Source: Medakamo hakoo (Eukaryota; Chlorophyta; Trebouxiophyceae; Coccomyxaceae). From it: 64,000 bases of DNA. A program made the position numbers and the translations under genes. The notes under the pieces are model-generated. The model was not told the origin of the DNA. It did not search any database and saw nothing but the letters and a program-made list of their open reading frames with translations. Location: positions 677,001 through 741,000 of the forward strand of contig CP089457.1 in the NCBI GenBank assembly GCA_026636295.1, given 5' to 3'. Positions within the stretch are counted from its first letter, which is position 1. Each line of letters opens with the position of its first letter. This document shows, piece after piece, positions 9,885 to 18,885 of this stretch.

Positions 9885-10825
9885 ATGAGCGCCGCCCGTC
9901 GCTGTGCGGCGACCGCCATCCTCAACCCACGCCTCCTGCTCCGCCTGGGCACCGCCACGCCATCCTTCTCCACGTCCGCCCCACGCTACCCGACGCACGT
10001 CCCCCTCAACCCTTTACAACGAGCCGCCCTAGCCCTCGCCTCGTCCTTGGGCGCGGCGGCCGACCCGCGGCGGGCGGATCTGGTGGCTGCAGCGGCAGAA
10101 GCGAGCGGGGGGCCCGCGCTGGCCGCGGCAGCAGCACGCATGCGGGCCAGCCCGACTGGGCGGCAGCTGTTGCGCGACCGACCGCGCGTGACGGTGAGAC
10201 AGTGGGGAGGGAGAGGGGCTGCCGCGGCCGCTCTTTTCCTCCCCCGGCTCTCTCACCGCCGCCCACCACCCCCACCCCACCCCCCACCCCCACCCCCACC
10301 CCCCACCCCCTCCATTAGGACGCGACCTTGGCCGCCGCCCGGGCCTGCCCGCCCGGCTCCTTCGGCTCTGCCTACGCGGCCTTCATGGACTCGCGCGCCT
10401 TCACCCCCTCCGAACGCCCGCCCGTCAGGTTCGTGGACGACCCCGACGCCGCGTACGCCGCGGCCCGCGCGCGCGAGTGCCACGACTTCTGGCACGTCCT
10501 CTTCGCCTGCCCCACCACCGTCGCGGGCGAGCTGGCCCTCAAGGCGGTGGAGTTTGTCCAGACGGGGCTGCCGGCTGCGGGCACGGCCGTGCTGGGAGCC
10601 GCCTGGCGCCTGAGCGCCGAACAGCGGGCGTGGCTGGCGGGGACGGGCGTGCCGTGGGCGCTGCGAGCGGGCAGCAGGGCGGCGGACTTGCTGACGTTGC
10701 GTTACGAGGCCGCGTTGCGTGAAGATTTGGAGGTGGTGCGCGCCAAGTGGCGGATCATGCCGCTGGTGGTCGGGCCGCCGGCGAGGAGTGGTGCGGCGGG
10801 AGGCAAGGGGCGGAAAGCGACATGA
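9885..10825 (+). CDS. COQ4: Ubiquinone biosynthesis protein COQ4, mitochondrial
   Basis: Two exons (9885-10193, 10319-10825) encode 271 residues. The first about 35 residues are Arg/Ala/Ser-rich without acids, like a mitochondrial presequence, followed by 'YPTHVPLNPLQRAALALASS'. The signature motif HDxxH-x11-E is present: His158, Asp159, His162 and Glu174. 'GELALKAVEFVQTGLPAAG' follows. In COQ4 this motif binds a divalent metal and is needed for coenzyme Q synthesis; recent work links it to decarboxylation and hydroxylation of the C1 position. The protein acts on the matrix face of the inner membrane in the COQ complex. The intron lies between 'RPRVT' and 'DATLAAARA', in phase 0. Confidence 0.93.
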
Positions 10826-11119
10826 AGGAAGAACTGGAGCGAATAGAAAGGTCAAAAAAACTCGCCTCACACGTCACACCCATGAACACTCGACGACGCC
10901 CAAGACTTCACGAGACGCAACGCACACAGGACTCTCGTTCTCCAAGTCACTCTCAATGCACGCAAGATAAAAACAGGAGGGTTGCGTGGCCGCAAAACAG
11001 CACGGCGAGACCATCCGCCCGCCCACCCCCGCGCGCACGCCACCCCTTCCTCTCCATTTGTTTTTTCGACGCGCTTCCCGCCATTTCGACGCCCCGCCGC
11101 CTTCCTTCATGCAACCCTT

Positions 11120-13057
11120 TCAAGACGACAGGTTTAAGTGCGCCTTCCAGAAGTCATACGTTTTGGGCGTCAGTTCGTACCAGATGTCGTAGTCGTCCGA
11201 GCCGCGGGACAGGACGCCGTGGAGGATGTGGTTGGAATTGTCCCAGATGCCGGAACCGGACTGGCCGCCCTCAGCAACGGCGCAGTTGGCCACGTCCACG
11301 CGGATTTCCGAGTCGTCGCCGTTGGAGTCGGGGACGGTGCAGGGGGTGCGGTAGCGGACGAAGCGGCCGCGCGCTTGCGTGGTTTGAGGGTAGCCGGCGG
11401 TCATGAGTTCAACGCCCGACACGCCGGTCGGGGAGTAGGTGAAGCCGGCGTAGCCGACGTCCTTCGCGACCTCGCCGGCGTGCACGATCACCGACGCGTC
11501 GAAGAACCAGACGGAGTGCCCCTCGCCGGCGGACGCGTTGTCCGTCCATCCCGACAGCACGAGCACCCGGGACGACGGGTAGGCGCCGTACGGCGACTGG
11601 ACGGGGCCGCGGCCGTAGTCGGTGCGGAACTGGGTGTTGTTGGCGGGCCGGGTGTTTTGGCGGGGAGGGGGAGGGGGCGGCATGACATGGGGGTGAGGAC
11701 AATGGGAGAGGGCGGTGTGATTTTGACTGGAGAGCGGGGGGAGGGGGGGGGGGGGGGGGGGGGGAGCGAGGCTGCGAAACACGCCAAAAAAAAAACGCAC
11801 CGCCGCCGGCCGGGTCGTGTACAGCGGGTAAAACGCCCGGCCCGACACAGAGTAGACGCAGTGGGCGGCGGAGCCGACGACGTGCGGGCCGATGACGGTG
11901 CCGGAGCAGCCCGAGTCTTTTTTGTTGTTTGGGAGAGGGGGAGGTGTGGGTGCAGGGTGGGGAGGAAGAGGGAAGGCGGGGACGGGGCGGAGACGCGGAC
12001 ACGCACGCGCACAAAGCAGGCCCGCACACACACACACCACTCCACACACGCCCAAACTCACCGAGCCAGACGTGCTGGCGGTACGGGTACGGCGCGGGCG
12101 CGATGAACTCCCACCACCGCTCCGGCTGGAAGTCGGGGGACAGGCCCGCGGGCGATGGCTCGGCCAGGGTGGACCCGGCGGCCTCCGACGACGCGCCGCC
12201 GTCCTGTTGCTGCTCAGACGCGTCGTCGCCCGGCCCGCGCACGCCCTCAGACAGCGCGGCTTCACCCATTTTTGTGGTGCCGGTGAAGGGCGCCGTCGAC
12301 GCGTACAGCAGCCCCGTGTCGGCCGCAAAGGCCAGGACGCGCGGCTCCAGCACCGCCTCCTCCGCCGCCGCGCCGGTCAGGGGCTTGCCGTCCGGCCCGC
12401 CCGGCGCTTTCTTGGAGGCGGCCAGCGCAGCGCCGGCTTCGGCGACGTCGTATTGCTTGACGCGGCCGACGCCCACCAGGGCGAAGCCTTCGGAGGCGTA
12501 GCGGGAGACGTCGGCGTCGGACACCACAAAACCCGGGCCAGCCGCGGGCGGCGACTCGCCCTCCGGCACGTCGACAGGCTCCGAAGCCGCGGCTTCAGGC
12601 GCGGCTAGATCAAACATCGATGCGATGGGGTGCTTGTCCACGGCGCCCGAAAAGGCGGCGGACGCCCGGCCGCCTTGGCTGGACGGCGGGCCGCACGCGC
12701 CCTCGTACGCGACCGAGGCTTTCGACGGGCCGCACGCGGCCAGGCACGCGCCCATGTACGTCAGGCCGTCGGTGGCGCAGACTAAGCCGGACGAGAGGGT
12801 GCAGCCTTTGGAACAGTCGAAGGAGGCCGCGTCCTGCTGTTTTTTTGGGGGGGGCGGAGAGCCGTTGGCGGAGTGGAAGAGGCCTGCGCTGTGGTGGGTC
12901 GCGCGGCATGCAGCGCGCCGCACACGGCCGCACGGACAAAAGGGGACGTGGCGCGGTGCCGCCACGCCCCTCCTGCGCCTGTTTTTCTCACCTGTGCGTT
13001 CACGCCGGCCAGGCCGACAGCGACGACCACGAAGGCGGTCCAACCCAGGACGCGCAT
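11120..13057 (-). CDS. Secreted Kazal-domain serine protease (V8/trypsin-like)
   Basis: Four exons (12992-13057, 12062-12836, 11801-11916, 11120-11629) encode 488 residues. Exon 1 is a signal peptide ('MRVLGWTAFVVVAVGLAGVN'). Exon 2 opens with a six-cysteine Kazal-like module whose core is 'LVCATDGLTYMGACLAAC'. A linker of about 200 residues follows. The chymotrypsin-fold protease starts with 'CSGTVIGPHVVGSAAHC' (catalytic His in AAHC) and has the catalytic Ser in 'GGQSGSGIWD'. The Asp may be in 'KDVGYAGF', but I am less sure. The GQSGSG type of Ser motif is closer to V8/glutamyl endopeptidases than to trypsin. Kazal modules usually inhibit serine proteases, so it could be autoinhibitory; that is inference. 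The acceptor of exon 2 could lie three nucleotides further in. Confidence 0.75.
11743..11764 (+). repeat. G22 homopolymer (C22 in the protease intron sense)
   Basis: A run of 22 G on the plus strand, inside the third intron of the minus-strand protease gene. Confidence 0.85.
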
Positions 13058-13195
13058 GGCTGTGTGTTTCGGCTGTGTCGTTTTCTCGTTCCAAGAAAAA
13101 AGCGGAGAGTGAACGGCCGGGCGCTCTCGCTCACTCGCGCGCAGTCTCTCTTTTTTCTGTCTTTCCCGTTGCGGCAACAACACAGCGTCGAAGCC

Positions 13196-14275
13196 ATGGT
13201 GAGCGCGCACCTGTGTCGACGCTTGCGCTCCCTGTGCTGTCCAATGCACGCGCCGCCCGCATTGATGGTCCCCGTCCCGGGCCCTCAATTCCGGGCCTGT
13301 CCTCCTGCTCGCCCGCCCCACGACTCACCGCGCCTGTCTCCCCTCCCCTCCAACAGGGCAACCCGTACCTCCTGGCCTACAATTCCATCCTTGCGGCGGG
13401 CTGGTGCGTTGGAGAGTGCTGTGGGGGTGGAGCGTGCATCGAAACCGCCGGCCAACTGCACTCACACGAGCCTTTTCTCCGCGCCCGCGCCGCATCGGGC
13501 CGCCCCCTCAAACCTGCGGCCCATCCTCACTCTCCCCCGAATACAACGAAACCATGCCAGGGCGTACGTCCTCTTCCTGACGTACTCCACCATCGCGTCA
13601 GGCGGTTGGACCCGCGAAATCTTCGCCAAAGTCGAGGTCCCCCTGAAAATCGTGCAGACGGCGGCGGTCGCGGAAATCGCCCACTCCGCGACCGGCCTCG
13701 TCCGCTCGCCCTTCTTCACGACCTTCATCCAGGTCCTCTCCCGCCTCTGGGCGCTCTGGGGCATCGTCAACCACGCGCCCGGGCCCTGCTCCACCGGCGC
13801 CATCTCGCTGGCCAAGGTCGGCCCGGTCCACCTCCAGCTCAACCTGGTGACGCTGCTCAGCTGCTGGTGCATGTCCGAGGTCCTCCGCTACGGCCTGTAC
13901 GCCGCCAAGGAAGCGGGGTCGCCCGTCCCGTACCCGCTCCTCTGGCTGCGCTACTCCGCCTTCATCATCCTGTACCCCCTGGGCGTCGCGTCCGAAATGG
14001 CCATGGTGGCGCTGGCCCTGCCGACCATCAAAGCCAAACGCCCCTGGTCCCTGTTCCTGCCCAACAAGCTGAACTGGGGGTTCGACTACTACGCCGCCTG
14101 CTTTGTGGCGATTGCGTGCTATGTCCCCGGCCTGCCGGAGCTCTACTTGCACATGGTCAAACAGCGGAAGAAAGTGCTGGGCGGCGGGCGCGGTGGGAGC
14201 GGCGCGGCCGCGGGCCGCGCGGGTGCGCGCCGCGCGTCGCCCAGCCGGGCCCGGTCCGCGCGTAAGGCGGCGTGA
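13196..14275 (+). CDS. HACD: Very-long-chain 3-hydroxyacyl-CoA dehydratase
   Basis: Three exons: 13196-13198 (only the ATG), 13357-13403 and 13561-14275, giving 254 residues. The ATG is followed directly by the donor GTGAGC. Exon 2 begins 'GNPYLLAYNSILAAGW', which matches the start of PTPLA/PAS2 proteins, and the second intron splits its Trp codon. The membrane protein has about six helices. The active-site Tyr and Glu fall in 'RYSAFIILYPLGVASE', as in the family. It catalyses the third step of very-long-chain fatty acid elongation in the ER. The end is a basic Gly/Arg/Ala tail in place of the usual short dilysine signal. It is divergent from the protease gene with 138 bp between starts. Confidence 0.9.
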   Translation: MVSAHLCRRLRSLCCPMHAPPALMVPVPGPQFRACPPARPPHDSPRLSPLPSNRATRTSWPTIPSLRRAGALESAVGVERASKPPANCTHTSLFSAPAPHRAAPSNLRPILTLPRIQRNHARAYVLFLTYSTIASGGWTREIFAKVEVPLKIVQTAAVAEIAHSATGLVRSPFFTTFIQVLSRLWALWGIVNHAPGPCSTGAISLAKVGPVHLQLNLVTLLSCWCMSEVLRYGLYAAKEAGSPVPYPLLWLRYSAFIILYPLGVASEMAMVALALPTIKAKRPWSLFLPNKLNWGFDYYAACFVAIACYVPGLPELYLHMVKQRKKVLGGGRGGSGAAAGRAGARRASPSRARSARKAA

Positions 14276-14397
14276 GTGAAAGTGAGGCGTACCCCCGTGG
14301 GCCGTTCGTGGCCTTACATGGCCCGTGTGTGCGTGAGAGTAAGGGAGAGAGGGCGTTGCAACGAAAAAGAGAGAGGGTTTTTTTTTCTATCAACAAA

Positions 14398-15066
14398 CTA
14401 AGCTTTCCCTGCCTTGGCCGCCGCCGCCTCCGCCCGCGCCTCTTTTATGGCCGCTTCTTTCCGAGCCAGCTCGCCTTTAGCCGTGAGGAAGATGGACGAC
14501 ATGTTGGTCACGAGCGTGGACCGTTCGGCCCGCCACGCGTCGCGCTGTGTGCGTGTTTTATATGGGACGGAGGATGGGTTGGCGTTGCAGGATGGAAGGA
14601 TGGGGAGGAGGCGGGACGACGCACAGAGCTTCCTCTCCCTTTTTTTCTTACCTCTGCTTTCAAGCCGTCGACCTCGGCCTGCAAGCGGGCGATAGTCGCT
14701 TCCTGGGCCGCAGTGCGGCGGCGGAGCTGTTTTGGGTTGTGGTGGGTTGTGAAGGATGAGGATGGGTTGGGCCGAGCGCGCGCGAAGCAACGGAACAAAA
14801 ACGAATGCCTCCCGCCCAAAACACCGCACCTCATCCAGTTCCAGGGCCAGGATGGAGCCCGGTGCAGGGCCGCTCGACCCGCCCCCACCTCCACGCCCAG
14901 AACCAGCCGCAGCAGCAGGCGGCGGGGCGGCCGGCTCGAAGAGGTCGCTGTAAATGGCGTCGGCGGCGGCGGCGGCCTCCACTGCCTTTTCCACCGCTGC
15001 CGGCGCCTCCTGCGCGGGCGGCAGCTTGTCCGGCGACTCGCCGTAGTCCAGCTCCTCGCCGTCCAT
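14398..15066 (-). CDS. Small acidic coiled-coil protein resembling FLASH/CASP8AP2 N-terminus
   Basis: Three exons (14830-15066, 14652-14726, 14398-14544), all phase 0, encode 152 residues. An acidic start ('MDGEELDYGESPDKL') is followed by 'AIYSDLFEP', a Gly/Ser/Pro linker, a coiled coil ('ATIARLQAEVDGLKAE') and a final block 'STLVTNMSSIFLTAKGELAR' that continues with 'KEAAIKE'. The last block has the pattern of the FLASH coiled coil (N-I-S-x-L-I-K-T-A-x-x-E-I-x-R-K), a factor in histone pre-mRNA 3' processing. The match is by eye and short. Upstream, a good acceptor (TTCCCCTTTAG, ending at 15076) lies just before 'DNL-MDGEE' in the same frame. The coding sequence could therefore be joined to the CLC gene rather than starting at 15066. 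Confidence 0.55.
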   Translation of the reverse strand: MDGEELDYGESPDKLPPAQEAPAAVEKAVEAAAAADAIYSDLFEPAAPPPAAAAGSGRGGGGGSSGPAPGSILALELDEVRCFGREAFVFVPLLRARSAQPILILHNPPQPKTAPPPHCGPGSDYRPLAGRGRRLESRGKKKRERKLCASSRLLPILPSCNANPSSVPYKTRTQRDAWRAERSTLVTNMSSIFLTAKGELARKEAAIKEARAEAAAAKAGKA

Positions 15067-15138
15067 CAGGTTATCCTAAAGGGGAAAAGTGGGAGGTGTG
15101 ACGAGCTGCTACGAAAACAATTTTTTTTCACCACCCAC

Positions 15139-17295
15139 TCACTTCAACCCTGCCGCACGCCCTGCACTCACGGACGCCCGGACACCGCCCTCGCCCTCCG
15201 CCGCCGCGTCCGCCGCCGCGTCGGCCAGGGCGGCCCGCGCACGCTCCAGCGTCAACAAGCCCGCGACACCCCCGCCTTCCGCCAGCAGGACCGCCGCGAC
15301 GGGGCCGGCGTCGTCGGTGGCTGGCCCGCCGCTCCTCGCACGTGCCGCCGCCTCTTCTTCCAGCGCCGCCACCGCCGCCGTCAGGGGCGTGGACGCAGGC
15401 AGGACCAGGCAGCCGCCCTCGCCCGCCGCACACAGGGCGGTCGGAATGGATGGAGGTGGAGCGGGCGCCGCCTTTTGCTGCCGGCGCCGGCCCACCAGCG
15501 GCTCAGGCGCGGTCGTCCCCTCCGCCCGCGCCGTCGCGGCGGCTAAGCGGGCGCCGACGGCGGGGGAGTCGGGTTCGTCGTCCTCCTGCGTGGCGGGCGG
15601 CACGGGCGCAGCAGGCGCGTCCGGAGGCGCCACCGGCGGCGCCTGCTGGCCAGCCAGCACGCCCGCCGTCGCGCCCGCCAACCCGCCACCCGCCACCCAC
15701 GCCGCCACCCCCGCCGCGCCCAGCGTGGGCACGACCGTCATGTAATCCCGCGTCAGCTCAAAGACGAGGAGGGCGGCGGTCAGCGGGACGCCGCACGTGG
15801 CGGCCAGCATGCCGGCCGCGCCGGTCAGGGCGTAGGCCTGCGGCCCGGCCAGCTGGCCGGACAGCCCCGCGCCGCCCGCCGCGTCCGCGACCGCGGCGCC
15901 CAGGGCCGCGCCCATGAGGATGGACGGCGCGTACAGGCCGCCCACCAGGCGGCCGCCCCGGCACGCGGCCGTCGCGGCCACCTTGGCGCACACGACGCCC
16001 AGGAGGAGCGGCGCGCCGTACTCGGCCGGGTCGGCGGCCAGGATGGCGTTGACGTTGCCAAAGCCCTGGTACAGGACTTCGGGCACGGCCAGGGCCAGGC
16101 CGCCCGTGACCAGGCCGGCGAGGGCGGGGGACGCGGCGGGCGGCAGGCCGGCGCGGGTTTCGAGGGCGGTGAAGCCCGCGCCCGCGGCGCGCTCCGCGGT
16201 GGCATACAGGGTCGCGACGCCGCCGCACAGGGCGCCGAGGGCCAGGGCGAGCGGCAGTTCGGCGAGGGCCGGCGCGGCCGCGCCGGGCGGGACGCGGAAG
16301 GCGGGCGTGTCGCCCAGGCCCGCCTGGGAGACCAGGGCCGCCAGCACGGTCGACAGCAGGACGGCCGCGATCGCGAGGCCGGGGGTGGTGGTCGGCGTGG
16401 TGGACCCCTCGTCCGTCGTCCCGGCCGCCGCCGCGACCGCGTCCGCCACGGCCGCGGGCCTGAGCAACACGGTCTCCAGCGCAAAGAACACGCCTGAAAT
16501 GGGGGCGTTGAAGCCGGCCGCCACGCCGGCGCCAGCGCCCGCGGCCAGGAGCGGCAGCGCCGCGCGCGCGCGAGAGCGCACCAGCGCGGCCGTCGCGCCG
16601 CGCGCGGCTGCTTTGCCGATGTCGACGGAGGGACCCTCGGGTCCCAGGGAGATGCCGGCGCCCAGACCAATGGCGGCGGCGGACGCGCGGAGGACGGGGC
16701 CCGCAATGGCGGCGGCCCGGCTGAGGGGTTGGGGTGGGGTGTCGCCCGCACCACCGCCACCGCCACCGCCACCACCACTGCCAGGCAGGCGGGGCGCGTC
16801 CAGCGACCCGCCCACGGCGGCGCGCAGGCCGCCCACGGCCAGGCCGCCCAGGACGGGCGGTAACACCAGGAGCGGCGCGGCCGAGGTGAGGGGGAGGGCG
16901 CGCGCCCACGCGCCCCAGTGCGTCGCTTCCAGAGGGGCGCCCGCCCACGCAAAGACGCGCACTGCGTGGATGGCCCAATTGAAGGCGACGACGCCGGCAC
17001 CCGTGACCAAGCCGACCGCGCAGGCGGCGGCGAGGACGGCCGCTTCCGGTTCTGAAGGAGGAGGGGGGGAGGGAGGGGAGGGCGACGGCGAGGCCGCGGG
17101 CCTGGAGAGGGGAGGTGGTGGTGGCAGCGCGCCACGGCGGACGTGGCGCTGCGACGGCGCCGCCGGCCGAATCGGGCCGGACACCGCGAGCGCCCGCCGG
17201 TCCGAGCTCCCGACACCACTCGCCCTAAGGTGCAGACACGCCGGCGCGCCCGGTTGCCTGGCCAGGCCGGCCGGCACGGGCGCGGGCGCCCGCAT
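15139..17295 (-). CDS. CLC-type chloride channel/antiporter, plastid-like (CLC-e/f group)
   Basis: A single long exon of 718 residues from ATG 17295. The N-terminus (about 90 residues, Ala/Pro/Ser/Arg-rich) looks like a plastid transit peptide. CLC signatures follow: 'GISLGPEGPSVDIGKAA' carries the GxEGP motif with the gating glutamate, 'GVAAGFNAPISGVFFALE' is typical of the pore helices, and 'GGLYAPSILMGAALGA' is the third motif. The C-terminal about 200 residues contain an Ala/Pro-rich linker and one recognisable half of a CBS pair ending near 'GVAGLLTLERAR'. Plant CLC-e and CLC-f have plastid/thylakoid and Golgi locations respectively. The gene may not stop at 15139: a strong donor (TCC/GTGAGTG, near 15167) could splice it in phase to the downstream coiled-coil exons. 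Confidence 0.87.
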   Translation of the reverse strand: MRAPAPVPAGLARQPGAPACLHLRASGVGSSDRRALAVSGPIRPAAPSQRHVRRGALPPPPPLSRPAASPSPSPPSPPPPSEPEAAVLAAACAVGLVTGAGVVAFNWAIHAVRVFAWAGAPLEATHWGAWARALPLTSAAPLLVLPPVLGGLAVGGLRAAVGGSLDAPRLPGSGGGGGGGGGAGDTPPQPLSRAAAIAGPVLRASAAAIGLGAGISLGPEGPSVDIGKAAARGATAALVRSRARAALPLLAAGAGAGVAAGFNAPISGVFFALETVLLRPAAVADAVAAAAGTTDEGSTTPTTTPGLAIAAVLLSTVLAALVSQAGLGDTPAFRVPPGAAAPALAELPLALALGALCGGVATLYATAERAAGAGFTALETRAGLPPAASPALAGLVTGGLALAVPEVLYQGFGNVNAILAADPAEYGAPLLLGVVCAKVAATAACRGGRLVGGLYAPSILMGAALGAAVADAAGGAGLSGQLAGPQAYALTGAAGMLAATCGVPLTAALLVFELTRDYMTVVPTLGAAGVAAWVAGGGLAGATAGVLAGQQAPPVAPPDAPAAPVPPATQEDDEPDSPAVGARLAAATARAEGTTAPEPLVGRRRQQKAAPAPPPSIPTALCAAGEGGCLVLPASTPLTAAVAALEEEAAARARSGGPATDDAGPVAAVLLAEGGGVAGLLTLERARAALADAAADAAAEGEGGVRASVSAGRAAGLK

Positions 17296-17421
17296 TTTTC
17301 GGGGGCGTGTGCTTTCCTCCTGCGCGTGCAGCACTTGAGGCAGTGAGACGGCAAACCCACCACGCACGCGAACAAACCTTCCCATCCCAGCCACATCCAT
17401 CTCACACGTCCGGGCCCTCCG

Positions 17422-17444
17422 CCCCCCCCCCCCCCCCCCCCCCC
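17422..17444 (+). repeat. C23 homopolymer just past the LPA3 stop
   Basis: 23 consecutive C on the plus strand (G23 in the LPA3 transcript sense), beginning six bases after the LPA3 stop codon. Confidence 0.9.
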
Positions 17445-17450
17445 TTCGGC

Positions 17451-18748
17451 TCACCGCCTCCACTCGTGGACTTCCTCTTCCTCGAACGCGTCTTCCCACC
17501 ACGTGCTCTGCCGCACGCCCCGCACAAACACGCTGCCGCCCTTGCCGTCCTCGCCCGCCGCGCCCGTGTCCAGCCCCATCGCGCCCGCCATCTCGTCCTT
17601 GGCCTCGCCCAGGGTGTACCGCAGCCGGTCCTCCGCCACGCACGCGTACGCGCCGTCGTCCTGTTTCAACATCACCTGCCAGGGGCCCGGGTACGACCGG
17701 AACAGGGCGCCGGAGTAGTTGATGAGAAAGGGCGGCGTCGGCACGGTCTTGGAGTAGTCGCGCGGCCGGATGTAAAACGCGGGCAGGAACCGGCACAGAA
17801 AACGGTACTGCAGGTCCTTGCCCGGGAAGCCGAACAGGCCCAGGTCGGCGCGCAGGGTGTCGAGCTCCAAGTTCCACAGGACGAGGGCGGGGTGCGGGCA
17901 CACCGCCGCCGGGGCGCGCCCACCGCCGCCGTCGGCGTCGGGCGCGGCGGCCGCCCCGCCCCCCGCCGCGAGCGCGCCCGCGTACGCTTCCACGTCCGGC
18001 AGCTCGATCGTCGACGCGTTGATCACGAAATAAATGCCGGCGGGCGGGGGTTTGGAGGACGGCGCTTCCCGGCCGCCGCCAAAGGCGCGGGCCAGTGCGT
18101 CCAGGCCGGAAGGCGAGGTTTCGCGCAGGTGGCCCAACGCGACGCCAGGCGAGGCGGACAGGGCCGCACCGAAGCGGGACGCCGCGCGCTTCATTTCAAT
18201 CTCGTCCGGGACCAGGATGCGGGCGGACGGCACGACCCCGCCAGCAATCAGGGACCGGGCGGCGGCCAGGGCAAACTGGAAGTTGTTGTCGATGTACTGG
18301 TCGGAGGAACCGGTGTAACCTGCGTGTTTGGGTGGGGTGGGCGAACGGCGCGTGTCGGTTGAAGGTGTTTTTGATTTGAGGGTCGGGGAGTGCAGCGAGC
18401 GAGGAGAGCCGATTCTCTCTCGCCGCGCCCCTTACCGTCCTTGTCGCCCGGCAGGGCGGGAAACTCGACTTCCACCAGCTTTTTGCCGTCTTCCAGGGCG
18501 GCGGCCAAGCTGGCCGTCGCGTCGCCAACGAGGGCCGTGAACGTGGCCGGCGCGTACGTGGCCCGACCTTCGGCCGGCGGGCGCGCGAGCGGTGCGGGCG
18601 CAGCAGCGGCACGCACGCACGCCGCACGGCGGTGGGACGGCGGCGCGGGCGCCGCTTTCCGCGGCCCGGCAGGCGGGCTGCGGGCCATGCTCAGCGCCGC
18701 GGGAGGCGCGGACGCCCGGTCCGGGCGCAGGTGGGTGCAGGGCCGCAT
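17451..18748 (-). CDS. LPA3: LPA3-like DUF1995 protein (PSII accumulation), plastid
   Basis: Two exons (18436-18748, 17451-18319; phase 1 junction in a Gly codon) encode 393 residues. The first about 50 residues are a plausible plastid transit peptide. The DUF1995 core is clear: 'ALVLWNLELDTLRADLGLFG', 'FPAFYIRPRDYSK'-like text, 'FLINYSGALFRSYPGPWQVM' and the final 'STWWEDAFEEEEVHEWR'. In Arabidopsis, LPA3 helps insert CP43 during photosystem II assembly with LPA2 and Alb3. The same domain occurs in adenylate-kinase fusions, but no kinase domain is present here. A second ATG at 18688 is possible. It is divergent from the RavA-type ATPase with 137 bp between starts, so the two plastid-predicted genes may share a promoter. 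Confidence 0.87.
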
Positions 18749-18885
18749 TTTTGTGCGAGTGCTTGGAGCGAGAGACGGCGCTGTGGCTCGACGAGCCTAG
18801 CCGGGCCGGCACGTCTCTCCACTTTCTCATTTTCTTCTCTCGGAAGAACGACACTCTCCCTCCTGCGCTGCTCAACTCTTACTAA

